Assembly: GCA_020446665.1 (NCBI GenBank)
Contig: JAGREF010000217.1
Span: forward strand, 1-14,757
DNA from: Sphingomonadaceae bacterium
GTDB lineage: Bacteria; Pseudomonadota; Alphaproteobacteria; Sphingomonadales; Sphingomonadaceae
Length of the DNA: 14,757 bases
Direction: 5' to 3'
Shown: piece after piece, positions 1-5,942 of the stretch
Layout: each line of letters starts with the position of its first letter
Numbering within the stretch: position 1 is the stretch's first letter
Position numbers and translations under genes: made by a program
The notes under the pieces: generated by a model
The model's input: only the letters and a program-made list of their open reading frames with translations
Database searches by the model: none
Told to the model about the DNA's origin: nothing

Positions 1-573
1 GCCAATGGCTATCTGATCGACCAGTTCCTGCGTCGCAGCTCCAATTTGCGCGAAGATGCCTATGGCGGCAGTGCTGAAAACCGCGCTCGTCTGCTTGATG
101 AAGTGACCGCACGGCTGGTGGACATCTGGGGGGCAGACCGGGTTTCCGTTCGCCTATCCCCGAATGGAGATTCGCAAGGGGTGGATGATCCCGATCCTGA
201 AGGCACTTTCAGCGAAGCCGCGCGGCGGCTGGAGAAATACGGCCTCGCCTTCCTCGAATTGCGCCAGCCGGGGCCGGACGGGACCTTTGGCCAGACCGAT
301 GTGCCCAAACAGGATGCGCTGATCCGCCAGCACTTCACCGGCCCGCTCGTTCTGAACAGCGATTATACGCCAGAAGCTGCAGCGCAGGATATTGCCTCTG
401 GCCGATGCGAAGCGATCAGCTTTGGCCGCCCCTTCATCTCCAACCCCGATCTGCCCGAGCGTATCCGCCAGGGCGCAGCGCTGGCCCCCAATGTCAATGT
501 GCCGCAAAGCTGGTATACGCCCGGGCCGGAAGGTTACATCGACTATCCGATACTCGCAGAAGCCACGGCCTGA
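1..573 (+). CDS. NADH:flavin oxidoreductase, old yellow enzyme family (3' part)
   Basis: This is the C-terminal ~190 residues of an FMN-dependent ene-reductase of the old yellow enzyme/NemA type, which reduces activated C=C bonds (enones, maleimides, nitro compounds) with NAD(P)H in the cytosol. The frame is open from base 1 (first residues ANGYLIDQFL), so the start and the N-terminal half of the TIM barrel lie outside the window; full-length members have about 350-370 residues. Visible family marks are the GYLIDQFLR..SN...D.YGGS..NR block, VSVRLSPNG with the FMN-contacting Arg, and the phosphate-binding SFGRPFISNPDLPERI block near the end. The protein ends shortly after IDYP, as usual for the family. 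The CitE-like gene starts 33 nt downstream on the same strand, so the two probably share a transcript. The physiological substrate cannot be told from the sequence. Confidence 0.93.
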   Translation, partial: ANGYLIDQFLRRSSNLREDAYGGSAENRARLLDEVTARLVDIWGADRVSVRLSPNGDSQGVDDPDPEGTFSEAARRLEKYGLAFLELRQPGPDGTFGQTDVPKQDALIRQHFTGPLVLNSDYTPEAAAQDIASGRCEAISFGRPFISNPDLPERIRQGAALAPNVNVPQSWYTPGPEGYIDYPILAEATA

Positions 574-595
574 CGCCGTCAGCCATCTGGCTCAA

Positions 596-600
596 GGGGA
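596..600 (+). promoter_or_regulatory. ribosome binding site of the CitE-like gene
   Basis: AGGGGA-type Shine-Dalgarno lying 6 nt before ATG 607; it fixes the start of the CitE-like gene. Confidence 0.65.
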
Positions 601-606
601 CACATC

Positions 607-1491
607 ATGATCCGCAGCTGGCTGTTTGCACCGGCAACCAATGACAAGAAGCTGGCCAAGCTGGGCACTGTCGGCGCGCAAGCGGTTGTGCTTGATCTGG
701 TTGAAGGGGTAGCTGCTGATGCCAAGCCGGACGCCCGGCAGAAAGCGCTGGACTGGCTGAAATCTCATTCGGAGCAAGTCATTTCGCAGCGCCAGTATCA
801 GCGCTGGGTGCGCATCAACCCGCTGGATACGCCGTATTGGCGCGATGATCTGGTGGCTGTGATGCAGGGCGGGCCGCAGGGGATTATTCTGGCCCGGGCC
901 AATGGCCCGCAAGATGTGCAGATGATCGCCGCTGAAATCTATGAGCTGGAACAGCGCAACCGGCTGGAGCATGGGTCCACCGCCATCATGCCGCAGGTGG
1001 GAGATACGCCCGCTGCCGCCCTGAATATTGCCAGTTTTGCCGAGAATCTGCATCCGCGTGTTTCCGGCATGATCTGGAATGCGGCTGCGCTGGCGCGGAA
1101 TCTGGATGCCACGCGGGTTCGCGATGAAAACGGGCAATGGACCCATGCCATGCAACAGGTTCGCGCCATGATGCTGCTGACTGCGCGCGCAAGAGGGCTG
1201 ATGGCCGTGGATACTGTTCCGCCGGGCAATTCGGAATCGGATGAACTGGAATGGTCAGTCAGTTCCGCCCGGGCCGATGGCTTTACCGGAATGCAGGCGG
1301 TCAACCCGAGACAGGTGCGCGTGATCAACCGGGCCTTTGCCGCGACCCGCGAAGAGCTGGCCGATGCGCGCGAAATTGTCGCGCTGTTTGCCAGCAATCC
1401 CTCCGCAGAAGCAGTGACCTTGCGGGACAGGATCATAGAAAAGCGCCAATTGCATCAGGCCCAGACCCTGCTGCATTGGGAAGACGCATAG
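607..1491 (+). CDS. CitE/HpcH-HpaI-like protein (CoA ester lyase family) with altered metal site
   Basis: This is a 294-residue protein of the HpcH/HpaI aldolase - citrate lyase beta fold (CitE-like), normally a TIM barrel that cleaves or forms acyl-CoA/2-oxo acid C-C bonds with Mg2+. The family frame is clear: RSWLFAPATNDKKLAK at the N terminus, VVLDLVEGV..DAKPDAR, WVRINP, then GFTGMQAVNPRQV near residue 226. Key positions differ from the consensus I know. LDLEDSV is LDLVEGV (residues 29-35). The metal-ligand Glu of the ET(P/A) motif is Asp133. The second ligand, Asp in W/FGAEDL, is Ala161 within WNAAAL. The His of AIHP is Asn233. It may have lost lyase activity or bind a different ligand; this is inferred from remembered consensus, not an alignment. 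ATG 607 follows GGGGA (596-600) at 6-nt spacing, supporting the start. It lies 33 nt behind the OYE gene, in a likely operon. Confidence 0.85.
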   Translation: MIRSWLFAPATNDKKLAKLGTVGAQAVVLDLVEGVAADAKPDARQKALDWLKSHSEQVISQRQYQRWVRINPLDTPYWRDDLVAVMQGGPQGIILARANGPQDVQMIAAEIYELEQRNRLEHGSTAIMPQVGDTPAAALNIASFAENLHPRVSGMIWNAAALARNLDATRVRDENGQWTHAMQQVRAMMLLTARARGLMAVDTVPPGNSESDELEWSVSSARADGFTGMQAVNPRQVRVINRAFAATREELADAREIVALFASNPSAEAVTLRDRIIEKRQLHQAQTLLHWEDA

Positions 1492-1495
1492 ACCT

Positions 1496-1831
1496 CTATT
1501 CGGCAGCCTCGGATGCCGCAGGATTGGAGTCCGGCGCCGCTTGCTCGGCTGCCACAGGTGCTTCGGCCTGATCATTCCCGTCTGGTGCCGCGCCCGCGCC
1601 GGAATCCGGGCGGACCGTGGTGCCCTTGTCTTCCGGATCAATCTTGAGCGCAGGCGATTTGGATTTGAGCTGGTCCAGCGGGACCATCGCATCGCTGAGT
1701 GATCCGCCCTTCACATCGCCAACTGCCTTCGCCGCGCCTTTTGCCGCCGGAGCCGTTTGCGGTTCATCCTTGCACCCGGCAAGCGCCAGCGCGGCCAGCA
1801 GCGGGGCAGCAACAATCATTCGGGCATTCAT
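1496..1831 (-). CDS. small putative lipoprotein, function unknown
   Basis: This is a 111-residue protein. The N-terminal signal [20 protein letters not shown] has a clear lipobox (LAGC, Cys20), so it should be lipidated and membrane-anchored, probably facing the periplasm. The mature part is low-complexity, rich in Ala, Pro, Asp and Glu; a short more regular stretch around residues 43-64 includes [20 protein letters not shown]. No enzyme motif is visible and I do not recognise a named family. ATG 1831 overlaps the lipB stop as ATGA (4 nt), so the two genes are co-transcribed and probably translationally coupled. An in-frame Met at residue 5 is an alternative start. The stop at 1496-1498 lies 4 nt from the stop of the convergent CitE-like gene, leaving no space for a terminator. 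Confidence 0.8.
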   Translation of the reverse strand: MNARMIVAAPLLAALALAGCKDEPQTAPAAKGAAKAVGDVKGGSLSDAMVPLDQLKSKSPALKIDPEDKGTTVRPDSGAGAAPDGNDQAEAPVAAEQAAPDSNPAASEAAE

Positions 1832-2502
1832 GCGTTGGTCTCTCCGCAGGCACTGGCTATATCGTCGAGGAAATCCCCGGCATGGTGCAGCATTGCCTCA
1901 TCCCATGCCTCGGGCGCAAGCTCTATGCCCAGCCGGGCTAGACTGGTGACGCCATATTCGGAAATCCCGCAAGGCACGATGCCGGTAAAATGGGACAAGT
2001 CAGGCGCAAGATTGACGGAGAAACCATGCATGGTGACCCAGCGCCGCACCCGCACGCCGATTGCGCCGATCTTTGCTTCGCTGCCGTCAATATCGCGGGT
2101 CCAGATGCCGATGCGCCCATCCGCACGCCAGCTTTCCACCCCGAAATCAGCCAGCGTCGCCATCACCCAGCCTTCCAGCGCATGGACGAAGCGCCGCACA
2201 TCCTTGCCCCGCTGGGAGAGATTGAGCAGCACATAGCCGATCCGCTGCCCCGGCCCGTGATAGGTATAGCGCCCGCCGCGCCCGGCCTCGACCACTTCGA
2301 ATCGCGGATCGAGCAGTTCACCCTCCCCCGCGCTGGTCCCGGCGGTGTAGACCGGCGGATGTTCCAGCAGCCACACCAGTTCCCGCGCATCGCCCGCCGC
2401 AATGGCGCGGTTGCGCAGTTCCATTTCCTCCAGCACAGCGCGATAGGGAAGCTGCCCCGTTTCGCGACGCCATTCGATCTCTTCGGGCAAATCGGCCATC
2501 AT
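1828..2502 (-). CDS. lipB: lipoyl(octanoyl) transferase LipB
   Basis: LipB transfers octanoate from octanoyl-ACP to the lipoyl domains of 2-oxoacid dehydrogenases and the glycine cleavage H protein, the first committed step of lipoate biosynthesis. From the chosen start the protein has 224 residues. Signatures are [29 protein letters not shown] (about 74-90), [19 protein letters not shown] with catalytic Lys144, and IVPCGI with catalytic Cys178. The Lys-Cys spacing of 34 equals that of E. coli LipB (K135/C169). Starts: the frame is open to ATG 2553, only 15 nt from the divergent ATG at 2569. Homologues begin roughly 8-10 residues before the IEWR segment, so ATG 2502 (or the adjacent ATG 2499) is preferred; none of the starts has a strong Shine-Dalgarno. 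The 3' end overlaps the lipoprotein start by ATGA. Confidence 0.95.
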   Translation of the reverse strand: MMADLPEEIEWRRETGQLPYRAVLEEMELRNRAIAAGDARELVWLLEHPPVYTAGTSAGEGELLDPRFEVVEAGRGGRYTYHGPGQRIGYVLLNLSQRGKDVRRFVHALEGWVMATLADFGVESWRADGRIGIWTRDIDGSEAKIGAIGVRVRRWVTMHGFSVNLAPDLSHFTGIVPCGISEYGVTSLARLGIELAPEAWDEAMLHHAGDFLDDIASACGETNA

Positions 2503-2554
2503 GCTATTTGCGTGGCGACTACTTCCCGGCATATCAAGGGGGAAAGACAGCATG

Positions 2555-2559
2555 AAGGA
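2555..2559 (+). promoter_or_regulatory. ribosome binding site fixing the start of the membrane protein
   Basis: AAGGA at 9 nt before ATG 2569. It decides the start against the long upstream extension. An overlapping ATG at 2552 gives only a 6-codon peptide. Confidence 0.55.
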
Positions 2560-2568
2560 TTTGGCGCG

Positions 2569-3390
2569 ATGAAATTTGATATGAGCCGTGCATGGGACAC
2601 CGCGACAGAGATGATGTCCGCCAATCGCGACGTGATGCTGGTGGTGGTGGGCGTGTTTGTCTTCCTGCCCAATCTGGCCTTGATGCTGTGGATGGGTGAT
2701 TCTGCCGAGGCCCTGCAGGCACAGGCAGCAGCCAATCCTGATGCCGCGATGGAAGCGGTGATGAATTTCTATTCCGGCATGGCCATCCCCATGATTATCC
2801 TGTCGCTGATTCAGGGGGCCGGCGTGCTGGCCCTGTTGTCCCTGCTCAGCGATGCGAGCCGGCCAACTGTGGGGGAAGCGCTGAAAACGGGGTTGGCCTG
2901 TCTGCTGCCCTATTTCGCGATTCAGATCCTGCAGGGTTTCCTGATGGCGCTGGTCGTGGTCATTCCCGTAGGAATTGGCGCAGCGATAGCGGTACCGCTG
3001 GGCATTCTGCTGGGCCTCGTCGCGCTGGCGGCGGTCGCCTATATCTGGGTCAAATTCTCGCTCAGCGCACCGGTGCTGGCAATCGAGGGTGTGCGCAATC
3101 CGATCACGGCGATGCAGCGCAGCTGGGCCCTGACCAAGGGCAACAGCCTGTCGATCTTCCTCTTCTTCCTGCTGCTGATTATCGCAGTGGTGGTCGTGTC
3201 CGTGGTTGTTTCTGCAATTGGCGGGCTGCTATTTGCTCTGGCCAGCAGCGAGATTGCGCTGATCGGCAATGGCGTGATCGGCTCGGCCGTCAATGCCATT
3301 ACCGCGATGATCATGATCTCTGCGCTGGCCGCGATCCACCGTCAGCTATCGGGCGGATCGCCAAAGGCTGCCAGCGAACCTTTCGAGTAA
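2569..3390 (+). CDS. multi-pass membrane protein, GPDPase membrane-domain-like
   Basis: This is a 273-residue integral membrane protein of the kind often annotated in sphingomonads as hypothetical or glycerophosphoryl diester phosphodiesterase membrane-domain protein. About six hydrophobic segments are visible, near residues 21-42, 70-93, 108-133, 134-162, 194-222 and 228-255. The most conserved-looking part is the cytosolic-type segment [23 protein letters not shown] (about 170-192), typical of this group. No catalytic phosphodiesterase domain is present, so a transport or membrane-organisation role is only a guess. ATG 2569 follows AAGGA (2555-2559) at 9-nt spacing. The frame stays open back to 1990, but that part is antisense to lipB and lacks membrane-protein character. 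The stop codon directly abuts the stop of the methyltransferase gene on the other strand (0 nt between). Confidence 0.82.
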   Translation: MKFDMSRAWDTATEMMSANRDVMLVVVGVFVFLPNLALMLWMGDSAEALQAQAAANPDAAMEAVMNFYSGMAIPMIILSLIQGAGVLALLSLLSDASRPTVGEALKTGLACLLPYFAIQILQGFLMALVVVIPVGIGAAIAVPLGILLGLVALAAVAYIWVKFSLSAPVLAIEGVRNPITAMQRSWALTKGNSLSIFLFFLLLIIAVVVVSVVVSAIGGLLFALASSEIALIGNGVIGSAVNAITAMIMISALAAIHRQLSGGSPKAASEPFE

Positions 3391-4053
3391 TTACTGCTTC
3401 CAGCCCCAGAAAAGCTTGCAGGGCAGGATGTTCCAGAATTCATAACCCGCATCGATCCGCTGAAAATGCGGAGCCATGAAGTCACGGCAGGCAGCGGTGA
3501 ACTGATAGACCAGAAAGGCACCGCCCGGTCGGAGCACGCGATGCGTGGCTGCGGCGATATTTTCCCCCACGCCATCCGGCAGGGTGGAAAATGGCAGGCC
3601 GGACAGGACATAATCGGCATGGTCAAAACCATGCGCTCTCACGATCTCTTCCACATCCTCGGCAGAGCCGAGCACGGCGTGGAAGCGGCTATCGCGAATG
3701 GTCCTGGTGAGATAGTCGATAAACAGCGGATTGGTGTCGATCACGATCAGCGTCGCATCGCCACGCATCCGTTCCAGCACCGGATAGCAAAAGGTTCCCA
3801 CGCCGGGGCCATATTCGACAAACAGATCACATTCGTCCCACTTCACCGGAGCCAACATCTTGCGGATAGTGAAGCGCGATGACGGAATGACCGAGCCGAC
3901 CATGCGCGGATATTTGACGAATCCCTCGAAAAAGACGCCCCACTGGCCGAACAGACGGCGCATACGCTGGCCAAGGCTGGGCGTGCGACGTTGGGCTATT
4001 TGATTGGAATTGCTCAAGAAAAAGACCCTGTATAGCGGCGCCGAAGCCGACAC
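3391..4053 (-). CDS. class I SAM methyltransferase, PmtA/KsgA-like (putative phospholipid N-methyltransferase)
   Basis: This 220-residue methyltransferase resembles the soluble PmtA-type phosphatidylethanolamine N-methyltransferases and, more distantly, rRNA adenine dimethylases. Motif I is FVEYGPGVGTF (about 78-88). The second strand acidic residue is Asp106 in LIVIDTNP. The SGLPFS motif (151-156) replaces the NLPY/NLPF found in KsgA and is typical of the phospholipid methyltransferases. The segment FFEGFVKYPRMVGSVIPSS (41-59) precedes the SAM fold, as in that group. Likely role: methylation of phosphatidylethanolamine head groups at the inner membrane; substrate inferred. The start is GTG 4053, preceded by AGGGG at about 9 nt that lies inside a 12-bp palindrome; Met31 is a possible internal start. 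It converges without any gap on the membrane protein gene and is divergent from the MFS gene. Confidence 0.83.
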   Translation of the reverse strand: MSASAPLYRVFFLSNSNQIAQRRTPSLGQRMRRLFGQWGVFFEGFVKYPRMVGSVIPSSRFTIRKMLAPVKWDECDLFVEYGPGVGTFCYPVLERMRGDATLIVIDTNPLFIDYLTRTIRDSRFHAVLGSAEDVEEIVRAHGFDHADYVLSGLPFSTLPDGVGENIAAATHRVLRPGGAFLVYQFTAACRDFMAPHFQRIDAGYEFWNILPCKLFWGWKQ

Positions 4054-4061
4054 CGGTGATT

Positions 4062-4073
4062 TCCCCTAGGGGA
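4062..4073. promoter_or_regulatory. 12-bp perfect palindrome overlapping the methyltransferase Shine-Dalgarno
   Basis: TCCCCTAGGGGA is a perfect palindrome between the divergent methyltransferase and MFS genes. Read on the minus strand, its AGGGGA half is the Shine-Dalgarno of the GTG start at 4053, so a protein bound here or a folded RNA could affect expression. Function is inferred only. Confidence 0.4.
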
Positions 4074-4128
4074 GTCGCAAATTCGCGAGGCCATTGCAAC
4101 CTTGCCTCGTCAGTCGTAGCGGCAAGAC

Positions 4129-5463
4129 ATGGTGCAAGCCCCGGAAACATTGGCCCCTTCAGCTCAGACCAGCGTAATTACGCGGGGGCGCATGGCGTTG
4201 CTGTTCATGGTCATGCTGGTTACCGCAGCGGGCAACACAGCGATGCAATCGGTCATGCCCTCCATCGGCACCGCGCTGGGCGTGGCCGATGAAGCGATCA
4301 GCCTGGCCTATAGCTGGTCAGCCTTGCTGTGGGTCTTTTGCGCCCCGATCTGGGCCCGGCGGTCGGACCGGCGCGGGCGCAAGGCGATGATGGCGCTTGG
4401 TCTGGCCGGTTTTACGACCTCTTTCGTGCTTTCGGGTGGTGTGCTGTGGGCCGGTCTGGCGGGGATGATGACCGCCATCCCCACTCTGATCCTGTTTGCA
4501 CTGACACGCAGCCTCTATGGCGGCTTCGGCTCTGCCGCGCCGCCCGCCGTGCAAGCCTATGTCGCCAGCCGCACACCACGCAGCGAGCGCACACGGGCAC
4601 TGTCCATGGTGGCTTCCAGCTTTGCGCTGGGAACGGTGATTGGTCCGGCTCTGGCACCGCTGATGATCACGCCCGGTTTCGGATTGACCGGCCCGTTCTT
4701 CATCTTTGGTCTGCTGGCAACAGGTGTGCTGGTCATGCTGAGAATGCGGCTGCCCAATGACGAACCGCAATTTGCCGCCAGGGGCAAGGCCTTTGCCGTG
4801 CCCTATTCCGCCAACTCTCCATCCAGTGATGACGATAGCAGCGAGGACAGCAGCAAGCCGGAGCGGTTGCAATGGTCGGATATGCGGCTGCGCCCATGGT
4901 TGACCGCAGGCCTGCTGGGCGGGCACGCCCATGCAATGATCCTGGGTACGGTAGGCTTCATGGTGCTCGACCGGCTCAATCTGCGCGACGATCCGACCGC
5001 AGGCGCGGGGCCGATCGGTCTGGTGATGATGAGCGGGGCAATCGCCACATTGCTGGTACAGTGGGGGATTATCCCCCTGCTCAAACTGGGCCCGCGCGCG
5101 TCCACCCTGTGGGGTGTGCTGCTGGGGGGTGCGGGCACATTGCTGGTGGGCGCATCGCAGGATTTGCATGCCATCGCAGTCAGCTTTGCGCTGGCATCAA
5201 TGGGTTTCGGCCTGTTCCGGCCCGGCTTTACCGCAGGTTCTTCGCTGGCGGTCAACCGGGCAGAGCAGGGCCAGGTTTCCGGGATTGTTACCTCTGCCAA
5301 TGGCCTGGCCTTCATCTTCGGCCCGGTCATCGGCGTATGGCTTTACAATCATTCGGACTGGCTGAGCTTCACCACAGTCGCTCTGTTATGCGCGGCGGTG
5401 CTGATCCTTGGCTGGCGCTCGCTCGGCGATGATGCAGAGCTGACCGCATCCGGCATGGATTAG
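4129..5463 (+). CDS. MFS transporter, TetA/DHA1-like
   Basis: This is a 444-residue major facilitator with about 12 membrane segments in two halves. Motif A between TM2 and TM3 is seen as ARRSDRRGRK (76-85, Asp80, Arg81, Gly83, Arg84). An antiporter-type motif C follows in TM5 as GTVIGPALAPL (169-179). The cytoplasmic loop joining the halves carries a Ser/Asp-rich acidic run (about 229-243) that is unusual in composition. Most likely it is a proton-driven exporter of small molecules at the inner membrane; the substrate is unknown. The start is uncertain: ATG 4129 lacks a clear Shine-Dalgarno, while ATG 4192 (residue 22) is preceded by a 12-bp palindrome and a G-rich stretch but would begin directly in TM1. 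It is divergent from the methyltransferase. Its TAG stop overlaps the TAA stop of the convergent arsC-like gene by 4 nt. Confidence 0.88.
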   Translation: MVQAPETLAPSAQTSVITRGRMALLFMVMLVTAAGNTAMQSVMPSIGTALGVADEAISLAYSWSALLWVFCAPIWARRSDRRGRKAMMALGLAGFTTSFVLSGGVLWAGLAGMMTAIPTLILFALTRSLYGGFGSAAPPAVQAYVASRTPRSERTRALSMVASSFALGTVIGPALAPLMITPGFGLTGPFFIFGLLATGVLVMLRMRLPNDEPQFAARGKAFAVPYSANSPSSDDDSSEDSSKPERLQWSDMRLRPWLTAGLLGGHAHAMILGTVGFMVLDRLNLRDDPTAGAGPIGLVMMSGAIATLLVQWGIIPLLKLGPRASTLWGVLLGGAGTLLVGASQDLHAIAVSFALASMGFGLFRPGFTAGSSLAVNRAEQGQVSGIVTSANGLAFIFGPVIGVWLYNHSDWLSFTTVALLCAAVLILGWRSLGDDAELTASGMD

Positions 5464-5804
5464 AGGATATCCTGAATCGCCTCTGGCGGGCGGCACAGGC
5501 GCACGCCTTTTTCCGTTTCCACCAGCGGGCGTTCGATCAGCTTGGGATCGGCGGCCATGGCGTCCAGCACAATGTCATCATCGGCTTCGGTCAGGCCCCG
5601 TTCCTTCGCGTCAGTGCCGCTGGTGCGCAGCCCCTCGCGCGCGGCCATCCCGGCATCGCGATAAAGCTGCGCCAGCTTTTCACGGCTGGGCGGGTGCTGG
5701 AGATATTTCACCACTTCCAGATCAATATGATCGCGCGCCTGCAGCGTTTCCAGCGCCATGCGCGATTTGCTGCAATTGGGATTGTGCCAGATCGTGGCTT
5801 TCAT
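5460..5804 (-). CDS. arsC: ArsC-family arsenate reductase (glutaredoxin-dependent type)
   Basis: This is a 114-residue protein of the ArsC/Spx family. The catalytic motif HNPNCSKSR places the nucleophilic Cys at 11. The three arginines that hold arsenate in the R773 enzyme are matched by Arg60 (GLRTSGT), Arg92 (IERPLV) and Arg105 (CRPPEA). The expected reaction is reduction of arsenate to arsenite with glutathione/glutaredoxin. However, no arsR, arsB/acr3 or arsH lies nearby, so it may be a housekeeping YffB/ArsC-like reductase; both readings fit the sequence. The start ATG 5804 is strongly supported by AGGAGG (minus strand, bases 5810-5815). Its stop overlaps the convergent MFS stop. The siderophore receptor control region lies directly upstream, in divergent orientation. 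Confidence 0.88.
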   Translation of the reverse strand: MKATIWHNPNCSKSRMALETLQARDHIDLEVVKYLQHPPSREKLAQLYRDAGMAAREGLRTSGTDAKERGLTEADDDIVLDAMAADPKLIERPLVETEKGVRLCRPPEAIQDIL

Positions 5805-5809
5805 GCTGT

Positions 5810-5815
5810 CCTCCT
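5810..5815 (-). promoter_or_regulatory. strong ribosome binding site of arsC
   Basis: AGGAGG on the minus strand, 5 nt before ATG 5804; it is a full anti-16S match and secures the start. Confidence 0.7.
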
Positions 5816-5879
5816 GAAACTTTGCCCCCGCCTAACCGGCAAGACTTTTTTCGCCAAGAGCGGATTTCATCCTTGCAAT

Positions 5880-5894
5880 TGATAACCATTCGCA
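5880..5894 (+). promoter_or_regulatory. Fur-box-like site 1
   Basis: TGATAACCATTCGCA matches the 7-1-7 Fur consensus TGATAATnATTATCA at 12 of 14 positions except in the last part (6/7 plus 5/7, so 11/14). It lies 49 nt before the receptor start, in the divergent arsC/receptor region. Repression under iron sufficiency is inferred from family knowledge. Confidence 0.5.
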
Positions 5895-5913
5895 ATTAGG
5901 ACGCTCTTGAGAT

Positions 5914-5928
5914 TGAGAATGATTCGCA
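5914..5928 (+). promoter_or_regulatory. Fur-box-like site 2
   Basis: TGAGAATGATTCGCA matches the 7-1-7 Fur consensus at 11 of 14 arm positions and ends 14 nt before ATG 5943. It shares the half ATTCGCAA with site 1, 34 nt away. Two such sites before a siderophore receptor make iron control likely. Confidence 0.55.
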
Positions 5929-5942
5929 AGGACGAGGTAGTT

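Noticed and set aside
592..1155. 187-codon minus-strand frame inside the CitE-like gene
   Set aside because: It is antisense to a recognised gene and has no motif or ribosome binding site of note.
2503..2553. Upstream ATG 2553 as lipB start
   Set aside because: It leaves 15 nt to the divergent start and adds 17 residues not typical of LipB; the ATG pair at 2499-2502 fits better, though neither has a strong ribosome binding site.
1990..2568. N-terminal extension of the membrane protein gene
   Set aside because: The extension is antisense to lipB and hydrophilic, while ATG 2569 has a good ribosome binding site just before the first membrane-protein residues.
4318..5169. 283-codon minus-strand frame inside the MFS gene
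   Set aside because: It is an antisense shadow: rich in Gln, His, Gly and Arg, without family features, and opposite clear transmembrane coding sequence.
5460..5804. Arsenic resistance operon
   Set aside because: Only an ArsC-family protein is present; no arsR, efflux pump or arsH flanks it.
5907..5942. Upstream TTG start for the siderophore receptor
   Set aside because: It would add 12 charged residues before the signal peptide and place Fur-like site 2 inside the gene; ATG 5943 has a proper Shine-Dalgarno.
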